Below are positions 3,965-5,977 of a DNA stretch of 5,977 bases, one piece after another; the stretch's first letter is position 1; every line of letters begins with the position of its first letter. Source of the stretch: Candidatus Binataceae bacterium. Its GTDB lineage: Bacteria > Desulfobacterota > Binatia > Binatales > Binataceae. Under the pieces are notes generated by a model that was given only the letters and a program-made list of their open reading frames with translations, was not told the origin of the DNA and ran no database searches. Location: assembly GCA_030042765.1 (NCBI GenBank), contig JASHZA010000236.1:1-5977 (forward strand). Direction: 5' to 3'. Position numbers and translations under genes: made by a program.

Positions 3965-5977
3965 ATGGCGGTTCCCCCGCTCTCAGATAACACCAGCACT
4001 CTCTTCACGAGCCTGATTGAGCACCATCTGCGGTTCTCGCTCGCCAAGCGGAGAGGGCAATTGAGCAAACGCGACTGGTATCGCGTGACGGCGCTAGCAG
4101 TGCGCGACATGCTGGTCGAACGGATGCTGGCCACGCAGGCGCGGATCGAAAGCAAACACGCGAAGAAGCTTTACTACCTCTCGCTCGAGTTTCTGATAGG
4201 GCGGTCGCTAGAAAATAATCTGTTTAATCTTGGTGTGATCGACATCTGCCGAGAACTGCTCGGCAGGAACGGAATCGATTTGCAGACGGTGTTTGACGAG
4301 GAGCCGGATGCGGCGCTGGGCAACGGTGGTCTGGGCCGGCTGGCCGCCTGCTTTCTCGATTCGCTCGCCACTTTGGACATGCCTGGATATGCATACGGCA
4401 TTAACTATGAATTCGGACTGTTCCGACAGGAAATAACCGACGGTTACCAGGTCGAGCGTCCGGATAGCTGGCGGCGCGACAGCTCGCCCTGGCTGGTGCG
4501 ACGGCCGGAGGAATCTTGCCTGATTCCGGTCTACGGCCGGATTGAGCATCGCTTCAACCGCAACGGAGAATACAGTCCGCATTGGGTGGACTATCGCCTC
4601 CTTGTAGGAATGCCTTCAGACCTGCCGATATGCGGTTATGGCGGTCGGACGGTGAATTTCGTCCGCCTATATTCAGCCGGCGCGTCGGACGAATTCGACA
4701 TGCAGATCTTCAACGCGGGGGATTATGTCAAAGCGGTCGAGCAGAAGATGGTTTCAGAGACCATCTCGAAGGTGCTCTACCCGTCTGACTCGGTTCAGGC
4801 CGGACGCGAGTTGCGGCTGTTGCAGGAGTATTTCTTCGTGGCCTGCGCGATCGGCGACATTGTGCGCGGTTTCCAGCGGCGCGGCGAAGACGATTTCAGG
4901 GATTTTCCGTCAAAGGTTGCGATCCAGCTCAACGATACCCATCCTGCCCTGGCGATCGCCGAGCTGATGCGCGTGCTGGTCGATCACCTTGATCTGCAAT
5001 GGAACACTGCATGGGAGATCGCCCGTTCGACTTTCTCGTACACGAATCACACGCTGATGCCCGAGGCGCTGGAGCGGTGGCCGGTTAGCCTGTTCGAGCG
5101 CGTCCTACCGCGACACCTTCAGATTATCTATGAGATAAATCGGCGCTTTCTCGCGGAAGTGGCCAATGTGACCAACGGCAATGCGCACCAGGTCTCGATC
5201 GTCGAAGACGGTTACGAAAGCCAGGTCCGCATGGCGCACCTGGCGATTGTCGGCAGCCACGCGATCAACGGTGTTTCGGAGCTCCATTCGGAGCTGGTTA
5301 AAACGCGGCTCGTTCCCGAGTTCAACCGGCTGTGGCCGGAGCGCTTCAGCAACAAGACCAACGGCGTGACGCAGCGGCGGTGGTTGCTGATGGCTAATCC
5401 CGGCCTGGCCAGGCTGCTTGACGATACGATCGGCACCGGCTGGGCAACGGAACTCGAGCAACTGCGAGGTATCGAGCCGTTGGCCGGCGATGGCGCCTTT
5501 CAGGCCAGGGTCATGGCGATCAAGCGGGGAAACAAGGAGCGTCTGGCAACGATGGTGCGGCGCACGGTGCAGGTCGACATCGACCCGACCGGTATCGTCG
5601 ACGTTCAGGCGAAACGCATTCACGAGTACAAGCGCCAGTTGCTCATGGCGCTGGGAATCGTGCACCAGTACCTCAGCATTGTTGAGGACCGGGTCGAGCC
5701 GCGCGCGCCGCGTGCATATATCATGGCTGGCAAAGCCGCGCCTGGATACTGGGCGGCGAGAATGATCATCAAGTTGATCAACAACCTCGGCGAGGTGATC
5801 AACAACGACGAGCGGACCCACGGATTGATAAGAGTAGCCTTTGTGCCCGACTATCGGGTTTCGCTGGCGGAGAGGATTATTCCAGCCGCGGATGTCTCGG
5901 AGCAGATCGCGACCGCCGGCAAAGAGGCGTCGGGCACGGGCAACATGAAGTTCGCGATGAATGGGGCCCTGACGATC
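3965..5977 (+). CDS. glgP: Glycogen/maltodextrin phosphorylase (GT35 family), 3' end outside window
   Basis: This PLP-dependent enzyme phosphorolyses alpha-1,4-glucans from non-reducing ends, releasing glucose-1-phosphate in the cytoplasm. The frame is open for 671 codons to the window edge; GT35 enzymes are about 800-840 residues, so about 150 are missing. Motifs in order: KKLYYLSLEFLIGRSLENN starting near residue 67; glycine loop LGNGGLGRLAACFLDS from 118; YGINYEFGLFRQEI; NDTHPALAIAEL from 323; TNHTLMPEALERW with active-site His362; NKTNGVTQRRW; RIHEYKRQ around 552-558; GKAAPGY with Lys590; and EASGTGNMKF at 654-663 with PLP lysine Lys662. Core catalytic positions appear intact. The ATG at 3965 gives an N-terminus of normal length; only a weak GAGAG precedes it, and upstream TTG codons are less likely. 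The Lys before EASGTG also occurs in MalP-type enzymes, so glycogen or maltodextrin preference is undecided. No other glycogen gene lies in the window. Confidence 0.96.
   Translation, partial: MAVPPLSDNTSTLFTSLIEHHLRFSLAKRRGQLSKRDWYRVTALAVRDMLVERMLATQARIESKHAKKLYYLSLEFLIGRSLENNLFNLGVIDICRELLGRNGIDLQTVFDEEPDAALGNGGLGRLAACFLDSLATLDMPGYAYGINYEFGLFRQEITDGYQVERPDSWRRDSSPWLVRRPEESCLIPVYGRIEHRFNRNGEYSPHWVDYRLLVGMPSDLPICGYGGRTVNFVRLYSAGASDEFDMQIFNAGDYVKAVEQKMVSETISKVLYPSDSVQAGRELRLLQEYFFVACAIGDIVRGFQRRGEDDFRDFPSKVAIQLNDTHPALAIAELMRVLVDHLDLQWNTAWEIARSTFSYTNHTLMPEALERWPVSLFERVLPRHLQIIYEINRRFLAEVANVTNGNAHQVSIVEDGYESQVRMAHLAIVGSHAINGVSELHSELVKTRLVPEFNRLWPERFSNKTNGVTQRRWLLMANPGLARLLDDTIGTGWATELEQLRGIEPLAGDGAFQARVMAIKRGNKERLATMVRRTVQVDIDPTGIVDVQAKRIHEYKRQLLMALGIVHQYLSIVEDRVEPRAPRAYIMAGKAAPGYWAARMIIKLINNLGEVINNDERTHGLIRVAFVPDYRVSLAERIIPAADVSEQIATAGKEASGTGNMKFAMNGALTI

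Noticed and set aside
5105..5821. 238-codon minus-strand open frame
   Set aside because: It is antisense to the catalytic core of the phosphorylase, whose frame is unmistakable; the opposing frame is a by-product of GC-rich codon use.
5918..5953. Lys653 before EASGTG and Gln in NGVTQRRW as unusual phosphorylase substitutions
   Set aside because: As I recall, both variants occur among bacterial GT35 enzymes, including MalP types, and the PLP lysine and catalytic neighbours are intact.

Overview
The window shows bacterial chromosomal DNA with moderately high GC. Genes are compactly packed and codons end mostly in G or C. Nothing visible marks a phage, plasmid or intact mobile element. The gene content (a LPG-synthase-TM/UPF0104 membrane protein, a divergent YchF-type P-loop protein, a large alpha/beta hydrolase and a GlgP-type phosphorylase) would fit an uncultured deltaproteobacterium-like or Binatota-like soil lineage. 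That placement is an inference without phylogeny.

Layout: two genes read leftward and two rightward from a divergent junction near 2090-2230. Leftward, 1042-2088 encodes a 348-residue YchF/DUF933-family protein. After a 158-base gap, 1-883 encodes an integral membrane protein cut by the window start. Rightward, 2230-3510 encodes a 426-residue alpha/beta hydrolase with a perfect ribosome binding site. A gap of about 450 bases that looks richer in A/T than its neighbours follows, and then a GlgP-family glycogen/maltodextrin phosphorylase (3965 onward) runs off the right end after 671 codons. Both truncated genes are open to the window edge and read clearly as known families.

Non-coding content: the divergent junction holds a perfect 8-bp GC stem (2143-2163) and a small hairpin abutting the hydrolase Shine-Dalgarno site. 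The 884-1041 gap holds two short palindromes. The 3511-3964 gap holds a 10-bp inverted repeat followed by a T-run (possible terminator), two TATGAT hexamers and an unproven 41-codon ORF ending just before the phosphorylase start.

The four proteins do not form an obvious pathway: storage-glucan breakdown, a translation-associated NTPase relative, a lipid-flippase-like protein and an orphan hydrolase. I see no convincing new multi-gene system. The most unusual item is the YchF relative, which keeps its P-loop and C-terminal TGS-like end but appears to have lost the other family nucleotide-binding and catalytic motifs.
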